Below, one piece after another: positions 40,818 to 50,431 of a DNA stretch of 58,105 nucleotides. The stretch lies in NCBI GenBank assembly GCA_910584785.1, contig CAJUDX010000016.1, forward strand, positions 1-58,105, given 5' to 3'. Position numbers and translations under genes: made by a program. This DNA is from an uncultured Lachnospiraceae bacterium (GTDB lineage: Bacteria; Bacillota; Clostridia; Lachnospirales; Lachnospiraceae). Within the stretch, counting starts at the first letter, position 1. The number at the start of each line of letters is the position of its first letter. A model generated the notes under the pieces. It had not been told where the DNA came from and made no database searches. It saw only the letters and a list, made by a program, of their open reading frames with translations.

Positions 40818-43256
40818 TTATACACCCAGGATTACTTCTACCTTACAGCTTTCTCCGGGGTATACCGGAAGTGGTTTTCCTGCTGGATAGTCATTTCCGT
40901 TGACCAGGACAAAGCGGACGCCTTTTTCTACGCCCTGGGGATTGCTTATGTGGATTGCATAGCGGCAGTTCCTATAGGTACGGCGGATGGTAAATTCGGT
41001 CAGGGTCTGGGGGATGCAGGGATCGACGATTAAACCGTCATAATCCGGCCGGATGCCCAGGATGTACTGTGATATGTTGACGAATGTCCAGGCAGCGGTT
41101 CCGGTGAGCCAGCTGTTTTTTGCCTCCCCGTGTTTCGGCGCGTCTTTTCCGGCAATCATCTGCGAGTAGACATAGGGTTCCGTGCTGTGGATATCGCTGA
41201 TTTCTTCGATGTAGGCCGGGGCAATTTTTTGATAAACTTCAAAGGCCCGGTTCCCGCGCCCGATCCTTGTTTCGGCAATGGAAATCCATGGGTTATTGTG
41301 ACAGAAAATCCCGGCATTTTCCTTATAGCCCGGAGGGTAGGAGGAGATTTCGCCCAGGTTGACATAGTATCTGGTGTAGGCGGGCTGCTGGAGCATAATG
41401 CCGTACTTAGTGTCGAGATAATGTTCTACAGAGTCCAGGGCCTTTTTTGCCTGTCCGCCTTCGATGCCGATATCTGCCAGCACGCAGAAGCCCTGCGGTT
41501 CGATAAAGATTTTTCCCTCTTCACACTCGTTTGCGCCGACCTTATTGCCTTGGGCGTCGTAGGCCCGCAGAAACCATTCCCCGTCCCATCCTGCCAAGAG
41601 TACGGCCTTGGTCATCGCATCCACGGCTTTTTCAGCTTTTTTGGCTTCCTCGCGCTGACCAATCTTTTCGGCGATCTGGGCATAGTCGCGTCCGTATTTG
41701 ACAAACATTCCGGCGATAAATACGGATTCGGCAACCGGTCCTTCGGAAGAGCCAAAGGTCTGGAAGGATTCGCCCGGTTCGGTGGAAAAGCAGTTGAGGT
41801 TCAGGCAGTCATTCCAGTCGGCGCGTCCAATCAGCGGGAGGCTGTGCGGGCCAAGGTGGGTGAGGGTGAAGGTAAAGGAACGGCGCAGGTGTTCCCATAA
41901 GGGTCTGGCAAGTGCCTCGTTATTGTCAAAGGGAACCATTTCCTCCAAAATCGAGAAATCCCCGGTTTCTTTAAGATAAGCGGCAGTTCCGGCAATCAGC
42001 CATAAGGGATCGTCGTTAAACCCGCTGCCGATATCGGAGTTTCCCTTTTTGGTCAATGGCTGGTACTGGTGGTAGGCGTTTCCGTCCTCCATCTGCGTGG
42101 CGGCGATATCCAAAATCCTCTCCCTTGCCCGGTCGGGAATCAGGTGGATGAAGCCTAAAAGATCCTGGCAGGAATCCCGAAAGCCCATGCCGCGGCCTGT
42201 TCCCGATTCAAAATAGGAGGCGGAGCGGGACATGTTAAAGGTGACCATGCACTGATACTGGTTCCAGATATTGACCATGCGGTTTAATTTTTCGTCATTG
42301 CTCTCCAGGATATAGGAAGAGAGAATATTTTCCCAGTCGGCTTTTAATGCGGCAAGGGCTGCGTCGATCTGCGCATCAGAAGAAAGGCGGGCAATGGCGG
42401 CCTGGGCACGCTGCTTGTTGATGATGCCTGGTTTTTCCCATTTTTCATCCACCGGGTTTTCGCTGTAGCCTAAAAGGAAAATCAGGCTGCGGGACTCGCC
42501 CGGTTTAAGCGTAATGGAAAAATGGTGCGCACCGATAACGCTTCCGCCGCTTGCCATGGTGTTGTGAAGTTTTCCTTCCTGGACAGCCTTTGGATGTTCG
42601 ATGCTGCCGTAGGCACCGAGAAAGGTTTTCTGGTCGGTTTCAAAGCTGTCAAAGGGCGTATTGACTGCATAGTAAGCGAAATGGTTGCGGCGCTCGCGGT
42701 ATTCGGTCTTGTGGTAAATCACCGAATCGCAGACCTCGACTTCGCCCAGGCTTAAGTTTCGCTGGAAATTAGTAGAATCATCCACGGCATTCCAGAAGCA
42801 GAACTCCACATAGGAGGTCAGTTCCAGGGTTTCTGCTTTTTCACCCTGGTTGGTGAGCACAAGGCGGTTGACCTCGCAGGTTTCATGTAAGGGGACAAAG
42901 GCGGTTAAATCGGCCCGGATATTTCCTTTGACCGAGATAAAGCGGCTGTAGCCCAGGCCGTGGCGGCATTCGTAGGAGTCCAACGGGGTTTTTGTCGGCT
43001 GCCAGCCGGGATTCCAGATGGTATCGCCCTGTTTGATAAAATAGTAGCGGCCGTTTGTGTCGCGGGGGATATTGTTATAGCGGTAGCGGGTCAGGCGGAG
43101 GAGCTTGGCATCCTTATAAAAGGAGTAGCCGCCGCAGGTGTTGGAAATCAGGGAAAAGAAATTATCCTTCCCCAGGTAGTTAATCCAGGGCTGCGGGGTT
43201 ATGGGGGTGGTGATCACATACTCTCTTGCCTGGTCGTCAAAATATCCGAATTTCAT
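40818..43256 (-). CDS. GH94 cellobiose phosphorylase
   Basis: Cytoplasmic phosphorylase of family GH94, 812 residues without a signal peptide, the standard length of cellobiose phosphorylase. It cleaves cellobiose with phosphate to glucose 1-phosphate and glucose. Typical stretches are the start KFGYFDDQAREYVITTP, the N-terminal beta-sandwich, and the (alpha/alpha)6 barrel with GMGFRDSCQDLLGF, the catalytic Asp in SGFNDDPLWL (D415/D416) and RADWNDCLNLN. This gives energy-saving use of the beta-1,4-glucan backbone and complements the GH3 enzyme encoded divergently. AGGAGG precedes the ATG. Other GH94 specificities (for example cellodextrin) are less likely at this length. Confidence 0.92.
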   Translation of the reverse strand: MKFGYFDDQAREYVITTPITPQPWINYLGKDNFFSLISNTCGGYSFYKDAKLLRLTRYRYNNIPRDTNGRYYFIKQGDTIWNPGWQPTKTPLDSYECRHGLGYSRFISVKGNIRADLTAFVPLHETCEVNRLVLTNQGEKAETLELTSYVEFCFWNAVDDSTNFQRNLSLGEVEVCDSVIYHKTEYRERRNHFAYYAVNTPFDSFETDQKTFLGAYGSIEHPKAVQEGKLHNTMASGGSVIGAHHFSITLKPGESRSLIFLLGYSENPVDEKWEKPGIINKQRAQAAIARLSSDAQIDAALAALKADWENILSSYILESNDEKLNRMVNIWNQYQCMVTFNMSRSASYFESGTGRGMGFRDSCQDLLGFIHLIPDRARERILDIAATQMEDGNAYHQYQPLTKKGNSDIGSGFNDDPLWLIAGTAAYLKETGDFSILEEMVPFDNNEALARPLWEHLRRSFTFTLTHLGPHSLPLIGRADWNDCLNLNCFSTEPGESFQTFGSSEGPVAESVFIAGMFVKYGRDYAQIAEKIGQREEAKKAEKAVDAMTKAVLLAGWDGEWFLRAYDAQGNKVGANECEEGKIFIEPQGFCVLADIGIEGGQAKKALDSVEHYLDTKYGIMLQQPAYTRYYVNLGEISSYPPGYKENAGIFCHNNPWISIAETRIGRGNRAFEVYQKIAPAYIEEISDIHSTEPYVYSQMIAGKDAPKHGEAKNSWLTGTAAWTFVNISQYILGIRPDYDGLIVDPCIPQTLTEFTIRRTYRNCRYAIHISNPQGVEKGVRFVLVNGNDYPAGKPLPVYPGESCKVEVILGV

Positions 43257-43654
43257 GGTGTAACCTCCTGCTTGTTTCTTGTTTTTACTATATTGTGCTA
43301 TTGTTTCTGCGATAGTTTAAGAATAAGCGAAGGAGTACGTTATGCCAACCGTAAAAAGTGGCGGGAAAATACATGAAAAAACAGATATTATTTTGGGTGA
43401 TGGAGGGATTTTAAAAGGGAGATCTTTAGACTTTCGGCAATTTTCTTCTATTTTGCCAAAAGTCCAAAGAAAAAGCCCGATAAATAAAAAGGATGAAACA
43501 AGCTTACGCCGGATGTTTGATTTGTCCATTCTGGTATCCAATTATCTATGGTTTTATGTAAAAAAAGTAAGGTATTTTTTTTCGGCAAAGATTGATAGGA
43601 TGAGGGCAAGAAAAAGCACTTTATCTATTTGTATTTCGCATATGGAGGTCGTTA
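43257..43654. other. Divergent intergenic region, GH94 / GH3
   Basis: A 398-bp gap between divergent genes of the glucan pathway. It is A+T-rich and contains no convincing gene; a 110-codon open frame on the plus strand has no ribosome site or protein-like pattern. CAATATAGTAAA around 43288-43299 (minus strand) could supply a -10 for GH94. The GH3 ribosome site is GGAGG, 8 bases before its ATG. I see no clear catabolite-repression or AraC operator. Confidence 0.4.
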
Positions 43655-45967
43655 ATGAAAGCAGAAGAAAATAAGAAGACAAAAGACAGAACACAAGAAG
43701 ATAGAACGCAAGAAAACAGAATACAGGAAAACAGAACACAGAAAGATAAAATATTAGAGCAAGAAGCCAGAGAATTAACGGCAAAACTGACGTTAGAGGA
43801 AAAAATCGGCATGATTCACGGCGCTCAGTTATTCCGAACAAAGGGGGTAGAACGCCTGGGCATCCCGCCGCTGGTGATGTCGGACGGGCCGATGGGGGTC
43901 AGGCAGGACTTTTATCCGGCAAGCTGGAAGGCTGTGGGCCATACCGATGATTATGTAAGCTATCTGCCCTGCAACACTGCCCTGGCGGCGACCTGGAACC
44001 GGGAACTTGCACGGAAAACAGGAAGTGTTTTAGGTGAGGAGAGCAGGGGACGGGGAAAGGATGTTATTCTTGCTCCCGGGATAAATTTAAAAAGAAGCCC
44101 GCTTTGTGGACGAAATTTTGAATATTTCAGCGAAGATCCTTATTTGACAAAGGAACTGGCTTCACCCTTTATTCAGGGGATTCAGCAGTGGGACGTGGCG
44201 GCCTGTGTCAAGCATTTTGCCGCAAATAACCAGGAAACCGAACGGCTTTGGGTGGATGTAAAAGTCGATGAGGAAGCCTTAAAAACCCTGTATCTTCCGG
44301 CTTTTTATGAGGCGCTGGTTCATGCAGGATCTTATACCGTAATGGGAGCTTATAATAAGCTGAACGGGGAGCATTGTTGTTACAGTAATTATTTATTAGA
44401 CCAGGTTTTGCGGGAGGAATGGGGATATAACGGCGTGGTCATTTCCGACTGGGGCGGGGTGCACGATACCGAAGCAGCCGCGAAAACTTCTCTGGATATC
44501 GAGATGTCCGTGACCTATGATTTTGACGAGTACTGCATGGCAAATCCATTAAAGAAAAAGATTCTTTCCGGGGAAATCCCCGAGTCGGCAGTGGATGAAA
44601 AGGTGGTGCGGATTCTTATGCTGATGATGCGTCTGCACATGCTGGACGGCAAGCAAAAGTCAGGAACCTATAACACACCTGAACATCAAAAAACAGCACT
44701 TGAAGCGGCAAGGGAATCGGTGGTACTATTGAAAAATAACCGTAAATTACTGCCCCTTTCGCCAGAAGATCATTCCAGAATCCTGGTCATCGGAGAAAAC
44801 GGAAACACCCTTCATGCCAATGGCGGGGGGAGCGCGGAGATTAAGGCATTGTACGAAATATCGCCGTTAATGGGGATAAAAAAGTTTCTGGGCGGAAATA
44901 CAGAAGTGGATTTTGTACCGGGCTACTGCCGGGATGAGGAAGAGGATGCAGGAAAAGAAAACGAAACCAACTGGCAGGAAGCAAGCCTGGAAAACGGGGG
45001 CGGTGCGGTACATGCAAATAAAGAAACTTCGGAGAAAGCAACCGGACTTGCACAGGATGATGTGTCCATGGCAGAAGATAAAGGCTTGCAGGAGGAAAAG
45101 CAGATTAGTCTTGCCCAAAAAAGAAAGGCTCTGCGCGAAGAAGCGGTGGCATTGGCAAAGTCCTATGTACGAGTTATCTTTATCGGCGGCTTAAATCATG
45201 AACAGGACTGCGAGGGAAATGACCGGGCGGATATGAAGCTTCCCTATGAACAGGATGTCCTGATTGCCGAGCTTCTTGCCGTAAAGCCGGATATGGTGGT
45301 TGTCCTGCTTGGCGGAAGCCCGGTGGAGATGGGAAGATGGATTCATCAGGCCGAAGCCCTGGTGTGGGGATGGTATGGTGGTATGGAAGGCGGAACCGCC
45401 CTTGCCGAAGTATTGTTTGGACAGGTGAACCCGTCAGGAAAACTGCCGGAGAGCTTTTACAAAACGCATATGGATTGTTCGGCGCACGCCGTCGGTGAAT
45501 TTGCCGAAACCAAAGAAGTGCATTACCAGGAAGGTCTTTTTGTGGGCTATCGCTATCTGGATGCTTATAAGATTGAGCCGGAGTTCTGCTTTGGGCACGG
45601 GTTGTCCTATACGAGTTTTAGTTACACGGAGGGTAGACTTCGCCGGGAAGGGGGAAAAACCTTTGTTTCCTGCCTGCTGACGAATACCGGGGATTGCGAA
45701 GGGGCAGAAGTAGTGCAGCTTTACCTTAGACCGGGAAAGCAGACAGATGGAAAGCAGGCAGAAGGAGAGAAAACAGGTGAAAGGAAAACGGATGAAAGGA
45801 AATTGAATGAGGCACCGTCGATTTTCCAGGAATTAAAGGGATTTGAAAAGGTAAATCTTAAGCCGGGAGAGAGCCGGATGGTGAGCTTTTGCCTTGACGA
45901 AGAATCTGAGGGAAAGGAAATTGCTCTGGGGAGTTCTTCAAGGGATATACGAATTATCTGTAAATAA
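43655..45967 (+). CDS. GH3 beta-glucosidase
   Basis: Cytoplasmic family GH3 enzyme, 770 residues, no signal peptide. After an odd N-terminal repeat (TQEDRTQENRIQENRTQ, residues 13-29) comes the GH3 barrel: LTLEEKIGMIHG, VMSDGPMGVRQDF, VKHFAANNQE, and the nucleophile D265 in VVISDWGGVHDT. Then the alpha/beta sandwich (ESVVLLKNNRKLLPL), and the C-terminal fibronectin-III-like domain (QELKGFEKVNLKPGES). Two charged low-complexity inserts interrupt the fold, at about 427-485 and 693-720. Likely job: hydrolysis of cello- or xyloglucan-derived oligosaccharides from the non-reducing end. It begins an operon with GH29 and GH31 genes (122- and 73-bp gaps). Confidence 0.94.
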   Translation: MKAEENKKTKDRTQEDRTQENRIQENRTQKDKILEQEARELTAKLTLEEKIGMIHGAQLFRTKGVERLGIPPLVMSDGPMGVRQDFYPASWKAVGHTDDYVSYLPCNTALAATWNRELARKTGSVLGEESRGRGKDVILAPGINLKRSPLCGRNFEYFSEDPYLTKELASPFIQGIQQWDVAACVKHFAANNQETERLWVDVKVDEEALKTLYLPAFYEALVHAGSYTVMGAYNKLNGEHCCYSNYLLDQVLREEWGYNGVVISDWGGVHDTEAAAKTSLDIEMSVTYDFDEYCMANPLKKKILSGEIPESAVDEKVVRILMLMMRLHMLDGKQKSGTYNTPEHQKTALEAARESVVLLKNNRKLLPLSPEDHSRILVIGENGNTLHANGGGSAEIKALYEISPLMGIKKFLGGNTEVDFVPGYCRDEEEDAGKENETNWQEASLENGGGAVHANKETSEKATGLAQDDVSMAEDKGLQEEKQISLAQKRKALREEAVALAKSYVRVIFIGGLNHEQDCEGNDRADMKLPYEQDVLIAELLAVKPDMVVVLLGGSPVEMGRWIHQAEALVWGWYGGMEGGTALAEVLFGQVNPSGKLPESFYKTHMDCSAHAVGEFAETKEVHYQEGLFVGYRYLDAYKIEPEFCFGHGLSYTSFSYTEGRLRREGGKTFVSCLLTNTGDCEGAEVVQLYLRPGKQTDGKQAEGEKTGERKTDERKLNEAPSIFQELKGFEKVNLKPGESRMVSFCLDEESEGKEIALGSSSRDIRIICK

Positions 45968-46089
45968 ATCATTATGCGCCAACAAGTGAGTATACCACCA
46001 TGAATAAAAGTCTGCTGGGCGCACTTGAAATACCTGAATTGAATCGCCTAATCGGCGATGGACTTTCAAATGTAAAAAGGTGAGAAAAA

Positions 46090-47547
46090 ATGGCAGCTTA
46101 TATTGAAAACATTTTACAAAAAGGACCTTATTTGCCGGATTGGGATTCCCTTGCCTGCCACAAAACGCCCGAATGGTTTGGTTCAGCAAAGTTTGGCGTA
46201 TTCATCCACTGGGGTCTGTACAGTCTGCCGGCCCATGGAAACGAATGGTATTCTCGAAATATGTATATCCGGGAAAAAGAAGAGTGGATCTGGCATCGAA
46301 AACATTACGGGCCGCAGGATCAGTTTGGCTATAAAGACTTTATTCCTCTTTTTACCGCGGAAAAATTTTCAGCGCAGGAGTGGGTCAGCCTGATTAAGGA
46401 AGCCGGAGCCAGATACATCTTTCCGGTAGCCGAACACCACGACGGCTTCCAGCTTTATAAAAGTAAGCTGTCCGCCTGGAACTCCTGGACAATGGGGCCT
46501 AAACGGGATATCTTAGGCGAATGGAAAACCGCAGCTGAAGAAAACGGACTGATTTTCTGCACATCCAGCCATCGGGCGGAGCACTGGTTTTTTATGGGTC
46601 ACGGCAGGGAATTTTGCAGCGATATCAAAGAACCGATGAAACGCGGTGACTTTTACTGGCCTGCCCAAAAAGAACCCGATCACCAAGACTTAGAAAGCCG
46701 TCCCTTCCCGACACCGGAATTTGTAGAGGACTGGATACAGCGCACCATAGAACTTATCGAAAACTATCAGCCTGCCCTGCTGTACTTCGACTGGTGGGTG
46801 CAGCACCAGGCATTTAAAGAAGGGCTGAAAAGGGTTGCCGCCTACTACTATAACCGTGCCGCAGAGTGGGAAAAGGAAGTTTCCATCTGCTACAAGCACG
46901 ATGCCATGATGTTCGGAAGCGGAATCCCCGAAATCGAACGCGGAAGTCTGAAAGAAACAACCGCATTTGTATGGCAGACCGATACCGCAGTGGCAAAAAA
47001 TTCCTGGTGCTATACGGATAGTCTGGAATACAAAACAGCAAACCAAATCATCTGCAGCTTAATCCAGGCCGTCTGCAAAAACGGCAACTTATTACTCAAC
47101 GTAGGCCCTAAAGGCGACGGTTCTATCCCCGAGGGCGACAGAAAACTTTTAAAAGAAATCGGACAATGGATGAAGGTCAACGGAGAAGGAATCTACGGAA
47201 GCCGTCCCTGGCGCATATGGGGCGAAGGTCCAACCAGAGAAGTCAGCGGGCAGTTTACCGATCAGGAAGAAATCGCCTACACCGAAAACGATATCCGCTT
47301 TACCGCAAAAGGAGGCAGCATTTACGCATTTTTCCTCCATTACCCGGAAAGCGGCAGGGCAGTTATCCAATCTCTGGCTAAAACCAAAAACCCGGACAAC
47401 GTTCCTTTCCATGGCCTGATTAAAAAGGTAACCATCCTTGGCTTTGATGATCCGTTAAAATGGCATCAGGATTTTTCAGGACTGCATTTGTGGTCAGACA
47501 AGGTAGACAATCGCTTGCCTGTGACCGTAAAAATACAGATAGTTTAG
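46090..47547 (+). CDS. GH29 alpha-L-fucosidase
   Basis: Family GH29 fucosidase of 485 residues without a signal peptide, so intracellular. Landmarks are WFGSAKFGVFIHWGLYSLPA, VAEHHDGFQLYKS, the nucleophile D234 in LLYFDWWV, and the closing NGNLLLNVGPKGDGSIPE. The start follows AAGGTGAG. In a plant-xyloglucan setting it would remove alpha-1,2-fucose from the galactose of fucosylated side chains, the outermost sugar. Mucin-type fucosides are an alternative substrate; context with GH31 and GH94 favours xyloglucan. Base use shifts here to more C-ending codons than in the neighbours. Confidence 0.95.
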   Translation: MAAYIENILQKGPYLPDWDSLACHKTPEWFGSAKFGVFIHWGLYSLPAHGNEWYSRNMYIREKEEWIWHRKHYGPQDQFGYKDFIPLFTAEKFSAQEWVSLIKEAGARYIFPVAEHHDGFQLYKSKLSAWNSWTMGPKRDILGEWKTAAEENGLIFCTSSHRAEHWFFMGHGREFCSDIKEPMKRGDFYWPAQKEPDHQDLESRPFPTPEFVEDWIQRTIELIENYQPALLYFDWWVQHQAFKEGLKRVAAYYYNRAAEWEKEVSICYKHDAMMFGSGIPEIERGSLKETTAFVWQTDTAVAKNSWCYTDSLEYKTANQIICSLIQAVCKNGNLLLNVGPKGDGSIPEGDRKLLKEIGQWMKVNGEGIYGSRPWRIWGEGPTREVSGQFTDQEEIAYTENDIRFTAKGGSIYAFFLHYPESGRAVIQSLAKTKNPDNVPFHGLIKKVTILGFDDPLKWHQDFSGLHLWSDKVDNRLPVTVKIQIV

Positions 47548-47620
47548 AACTTTCTGCAAGATATTTAAACATAAAAAATAATTCACTATTAAATTTTAGA
47601 AGAGTAAGGAGTAGACAATT

Positions 47621-49984
47621 ATGAAATTTCACAATGGATGCTGGTTATTAAAGGAAGGCTACGGAAGCTTCTCCCCGCAGATGGTTTATGAGGTAAAAAC
47701 GGCAGAGGATAAGATTGAACTTTGTATGCCGACCCGGAAAATTGTAAGAAAGGGAGATACCTTAGACGGAGTGAACTTAACCCTTCAGGTATCTGCCCCC
47801 ATGCCCGAAATGCTTAGAGTTAAAGTAATTCACCACAAGGGAATCCGGGAGAAAACGCCTGAGTTTGCCTTAACATTTCCCAAAGAAGGAGCGATGGAAG
47901 TTCAGGAGGATGAAGCATCGATTCAGGTAAGCAGCGGTCACTTATCCCTGCTCATCGATAAGGAAACCGCCGCAATGCAGTTTCTGCGGGACGGGAAGCT
48001 TTTAACGAGGAGCACAGGCCGGGATTTATCTTACATTAATACCAACTGGACAGGGCTTTCCTATGCGTCGGGAAAAGAGGACAGTGCCTATCTCTGCCAG
48101 CAGCTTAATCTCTCCGTTGGCGAATTAATCTATGGTCTGGGCGAACGCTTTACGCCTTTGGTAAAAAACGGGCAGTCTGTATCCATCTGGAACGAGGACG
48201 GCGGAACCAGCACGGAACAGTCCTATAAGAACATCCCCTTTTACCTGTCCAACCGGGGCTATGGAATTTTTGTCAATCACCCGGAGAAGGTGGAGTTTGA
48301 AATTGCAACCGAACAGGTAACGAAGGCAGCATTTTCCGTACAGGGAGAAAGCCTGGAGTACTTTGTGATTAACGGGCCGACCATGAAGGACGTGCTGATG
48401 CGCTATACGGATTTAACCGGAAAGCCAGCCAGACTGGCACCCTGGACCTATGGGCTTTGGCTGTCCACCTCCTTTACCACAAATTACGATGAAAAGACGG
48501 TCATGGAGTTTATCGACGGGATGGAGGAGCGCGGGATTCCGTTAAGTGTATTCCATTTTGACTGTTGTTGGATGCGGGAATATCACTGGACGGACTTTGT
48601 CTGGGATGCACGGGTATTTCCTGATCCCAAAGGGATGTTGCAGAGGATTAAGGAAAAAGGAATCCGAATCTGCGTCTGGATTAATCCCTATATCGGGCAG
48701 GAGTCGGTGCTTTTTGACGAAGGCGTCGAGAAGGGCTATTTTATCAAAAAGGAAAACGGTGATGTGTGGCAGTGGGATATGTGGCAGCCGGGACTTGCCA
48801 TTGTCGATTTTACCAACCCCGAAGCTTGCCGCTGGTACCAAAAGAAGTTAGAAGGACTGCTGGATATGGGCGTGGACTGCTTTAAGACGGATTTTGGCGA
48901 GAGGATTCCGACCAATGTGGTTTATTACGACGGTTCCGACCCGCAGAAAATGCACAATTTCTACACCTACCTTTACAATCAGGCGGTGTACGATGTCCTG
49001 GAAAAGAAGAGAGGGAAGGAGGAAGCCATCCTCTTTGCCCGTTCGGCGACCGCCGGGGGGCAGAAGTTCCCGGTACACTGGGGCGGGGACTGCTGGTCGG
49101 ATTATGAGTCGATGGAAGAAAGCCTGCGGGGCGGCTTGTCCTTGACCAGCAGCGGTTTTGGCTATTGGAGCCATGATATCGGCGGTTTTGAGAGCCAGTC
49201 CACACCGGATGTTTATAAGCGCTGGGCAGCATTTGGACTCTTATCCACGCACAGCCGTCTGCACGGCAGCACTTCCTACCGTGTGCCGTGGGTCTATGAC
49301 GAGGAAGCTGTGGATGTGGTTCGTTTCTTTACCCGTTTGAAACTGGATTTGCTTCCTTATCTCTACAGCGGCAGCGTTAAGACCTCGCTTACCGGGATTC
49401 CTCTGATGCGCAGTATGGCGCTGGAATTTGAAAACGACCGAAATTGCAGTTATCTGGATAAGCAGTACATGCTGGGGGATAATTTGCTCGTTGCGCCGAT
49501 TTTTAACGAGGAAGGCATTGCCGAATACTATCTTCCCGAAGGACGCTGGACGAATTATCTGACCAGAGAGGAAACCGAAGGCGGAAAATGGAGGAAGGAA
49601 GAGCACGGGTATTGCTCCATTCCGCTTTGGGTGAGGGAGAAAAGCGTTATCCCCACCGCGCCGGAGATAAAGCGGGCAGAGGAGGGCTTTAGTGAAAACC
49701 TGGAATGGAGGGTGTATCTGACCGAAGGAAGGGCCGAAGGCACCGTCTGGGATAAGGACAGAGAGGCGCAGCATCTTGTCGTGGAAAGAGAAGGAAATAA
49801 GGTTCGCGTGCGATATTGGATGGAAGGTGATGAAGAAGGTAAAGGGAATGGAGTCAATGGAGAAGGCACAGAAGGTCAGGGCGAAAGAAAGCCCGTCCGT
49901 ATTCGCCTGGTGAACGGTGCCGGAGTGGAAACCGAAGGTGCAGAAGGGGTTGACCAGGGGAAGGATAAGATATTTATGATTTAG
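47621..49984 (+). CDS. GH31 alpha-xylosidase (YicI-like)
   Basis: Family GH31 enzyme of 787 residues, no signal peptide, very similar in layout to YicI alpha-xylosidase. N-terminal beta domain, then the barrel with TYGLWLSTSFTTNYDE, SVFHFDCCWMREYHWTDF (the YicI-type Cys-Trp substrate loop), nucleophile D424 in FKTDFGE, acid/base D490 in HWGGDCWSDYESM, and SGFGYWSHDIGGFE. It would release alpha-1,6-xylose from isoprimeverose or xyloglucan oligosaccharides. The C-terminus carries a Gly/Glu-rich insert (about 733-760) and an unusual ending compared with YicI. It closes the GH3-GH29-GH31 operon and is followed by a terminator. Confidence 0.95.
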   Translation: MKFHNGCWLLKEGYGSFSPQMVYEVKTAEDKIELCMPTRKIVRKGDTLDGVNLTLQVSAPMPEMLRVKVIHHKGIREKTPEFALTFPKEGAMEVQEDEASIQVSSGHLSLLIDKETAAMQFLRDGKLLTRSTGRDLSYINTNWTGLSYASGKEDSAYLCQQLNLSVGELIYGLGERFTPLVKNGQSVSIWNEDGGTSTEQSYKNIPFYLSNRGYGIFVNHPEKVEFEIATEQVTKAAFSVQGESLEYFVINGPTMKDVLMRYTDLTGKPARLAPWTYGLWLSTSFTTNYDEKTVMEFIDGMEERGIPLSVFHFDCCWMREYHWTDFVWDARVFPDPKGMLQRIKEKGIRICVWINPYIGQESVLFDEGVEKGYFIKKENGDVWQWDMWQPGLAIVDFTNPEACRWYQKKLEGLLDMGVDCFKTDFGERIPTNVVYYDGSDPQKMHNFYTYLYNQAVYDVLEKKRGKEEAILFARSATAGGQKFPVHWGGDCWSDYESMEESLRGGLSLTSSGFGYWSHDIGGFESQSTPDVYKRWAAFGLLSTHSRLHGSTSYRVPWVYDEEAVDVVRFFTRLKLDLLPYLYSGSVKTSLTGIPLMRSMALEFENDRNCSYLDKQYMLGDNLLVAPIFNEEGIAEYYLPEGRWTNYLTREETEGGKWRKEEHGYCSIPLWVREKSVIPTAPEIKRAEEGFSENLEWRVYLTEGRAEGTVWDKDREAQHLVVEREGNKVRVRYWMEGDEEGKGNGVNGEGTEGQGERKPVRIRLVNGAGVETEGAEGVDQGKDKIFMI

Positions 49985-50017
49985 GGAAAAATAAAGATTC
50001 TCAATGGATAATGGATA

Positions 50018-50066
50018 AAAGCCTCACCGATCATATTATGCAATGGTTTAACGGTGGGGCTTTTTT
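50018..50066 (+). terminator. Terminator after the GH3-GH29-GH31 operon
   Basis: AAAGCCTCACCG (50018-50029) pairs with CGGTGGGGCTTT (50052-50063) across a 22-base loop, and the T run continues to 50066. Confidence 0.88.
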
Positions 50067-50105
50067 CTTTATTAAAAATTACGTTTTGTTTTTATTTATG
50101 GTGGG

Positions 50106-50134
50106 TTGACAAAAAGAAAAATAAAGCGTATTCT
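50106..50134 (+). promoter_or_regulatory. Promoter of the broken toxin-antitoxin pair
   Basis: TTGACA at 50106-50111 and TATTCT at 50129-50134 are separated by 17 bases. The short palindrome GTGGGAATTCCCAC (50142-50155) lies just downstream of the -10 and is a likely antitoxin operator. Confidence 0.65.
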
Positions 50135-50180
50135 ATTGTTAGGTGGGAATTCCCACCATAGAAATAAGGAGATAAAAATT

Positions 50181-50420
50181 ATGGAGATTTTAAAAGATTA
50201 CATTGTTCATCTTGATCATAAAAAACGAATAACTTTACGTGGAGCGGGATATCAGTATTATTATGTAAAGGAATATGGAAATGGATGTATTATGCTGGAA
50301 CCACGGGAATTGGCTGTGCCAGAAAGTATTTCTGTAAAAACATTGTCCGTTATGGATGAAGCAATTCAAAATTTTAGAAATGGTGACATATCGCCATCAG
50401 TGGATCTTTCTGATTTTTAA
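50181..50420 (+). CDS. Small antitoxin-like protein
   Basis: A 79-residue protein directly before a RelE-like toxin gene. The beginning (HLDHKKRITLRGAGYQYYYV) looks like a short swapped-hairpin or beta-rich DNA-binding start, and the end (MDEAIQNFRNGDISPSVDLS) is acidic, as in the toxin-binding tail of antitoxins. I do not recognise the family by name. The ATG at 50181 follows AAGGAGAT; the earlier in-frame codon at 50106 overlaps promoter-like DNA (TTGACA at 50106-50111 and TATTCT at 50129-50134, 17-base spacer). The stop is 11 bp before the toxin start. Since the toxin is broken, it is probably a leftover antitoxin. Confidence 0.65.
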   Translation: MEILKDYIVHLDHKKRITLRGAGYQYYYVKEYGNGCIMLEPRELAVPESISVKTLSVMDEAIQNFRNGDISPSVDLSDF

Positions 50421-50431
50421 AGGATGAAGAA

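Noticed and set aside
41130..41900. Open frame of 256 codons on the plus strand inside GH94
   Set aside because: Fully antisense to a complete GH94 phosphorylase, without a ribosome site or domain pattern.
43342..43674. 110-codon open frame in the GH94/GH3 gap
   Set aside because: No ribosome site at its start, runs into the GH3 start, biased composition; treated as non-coding.
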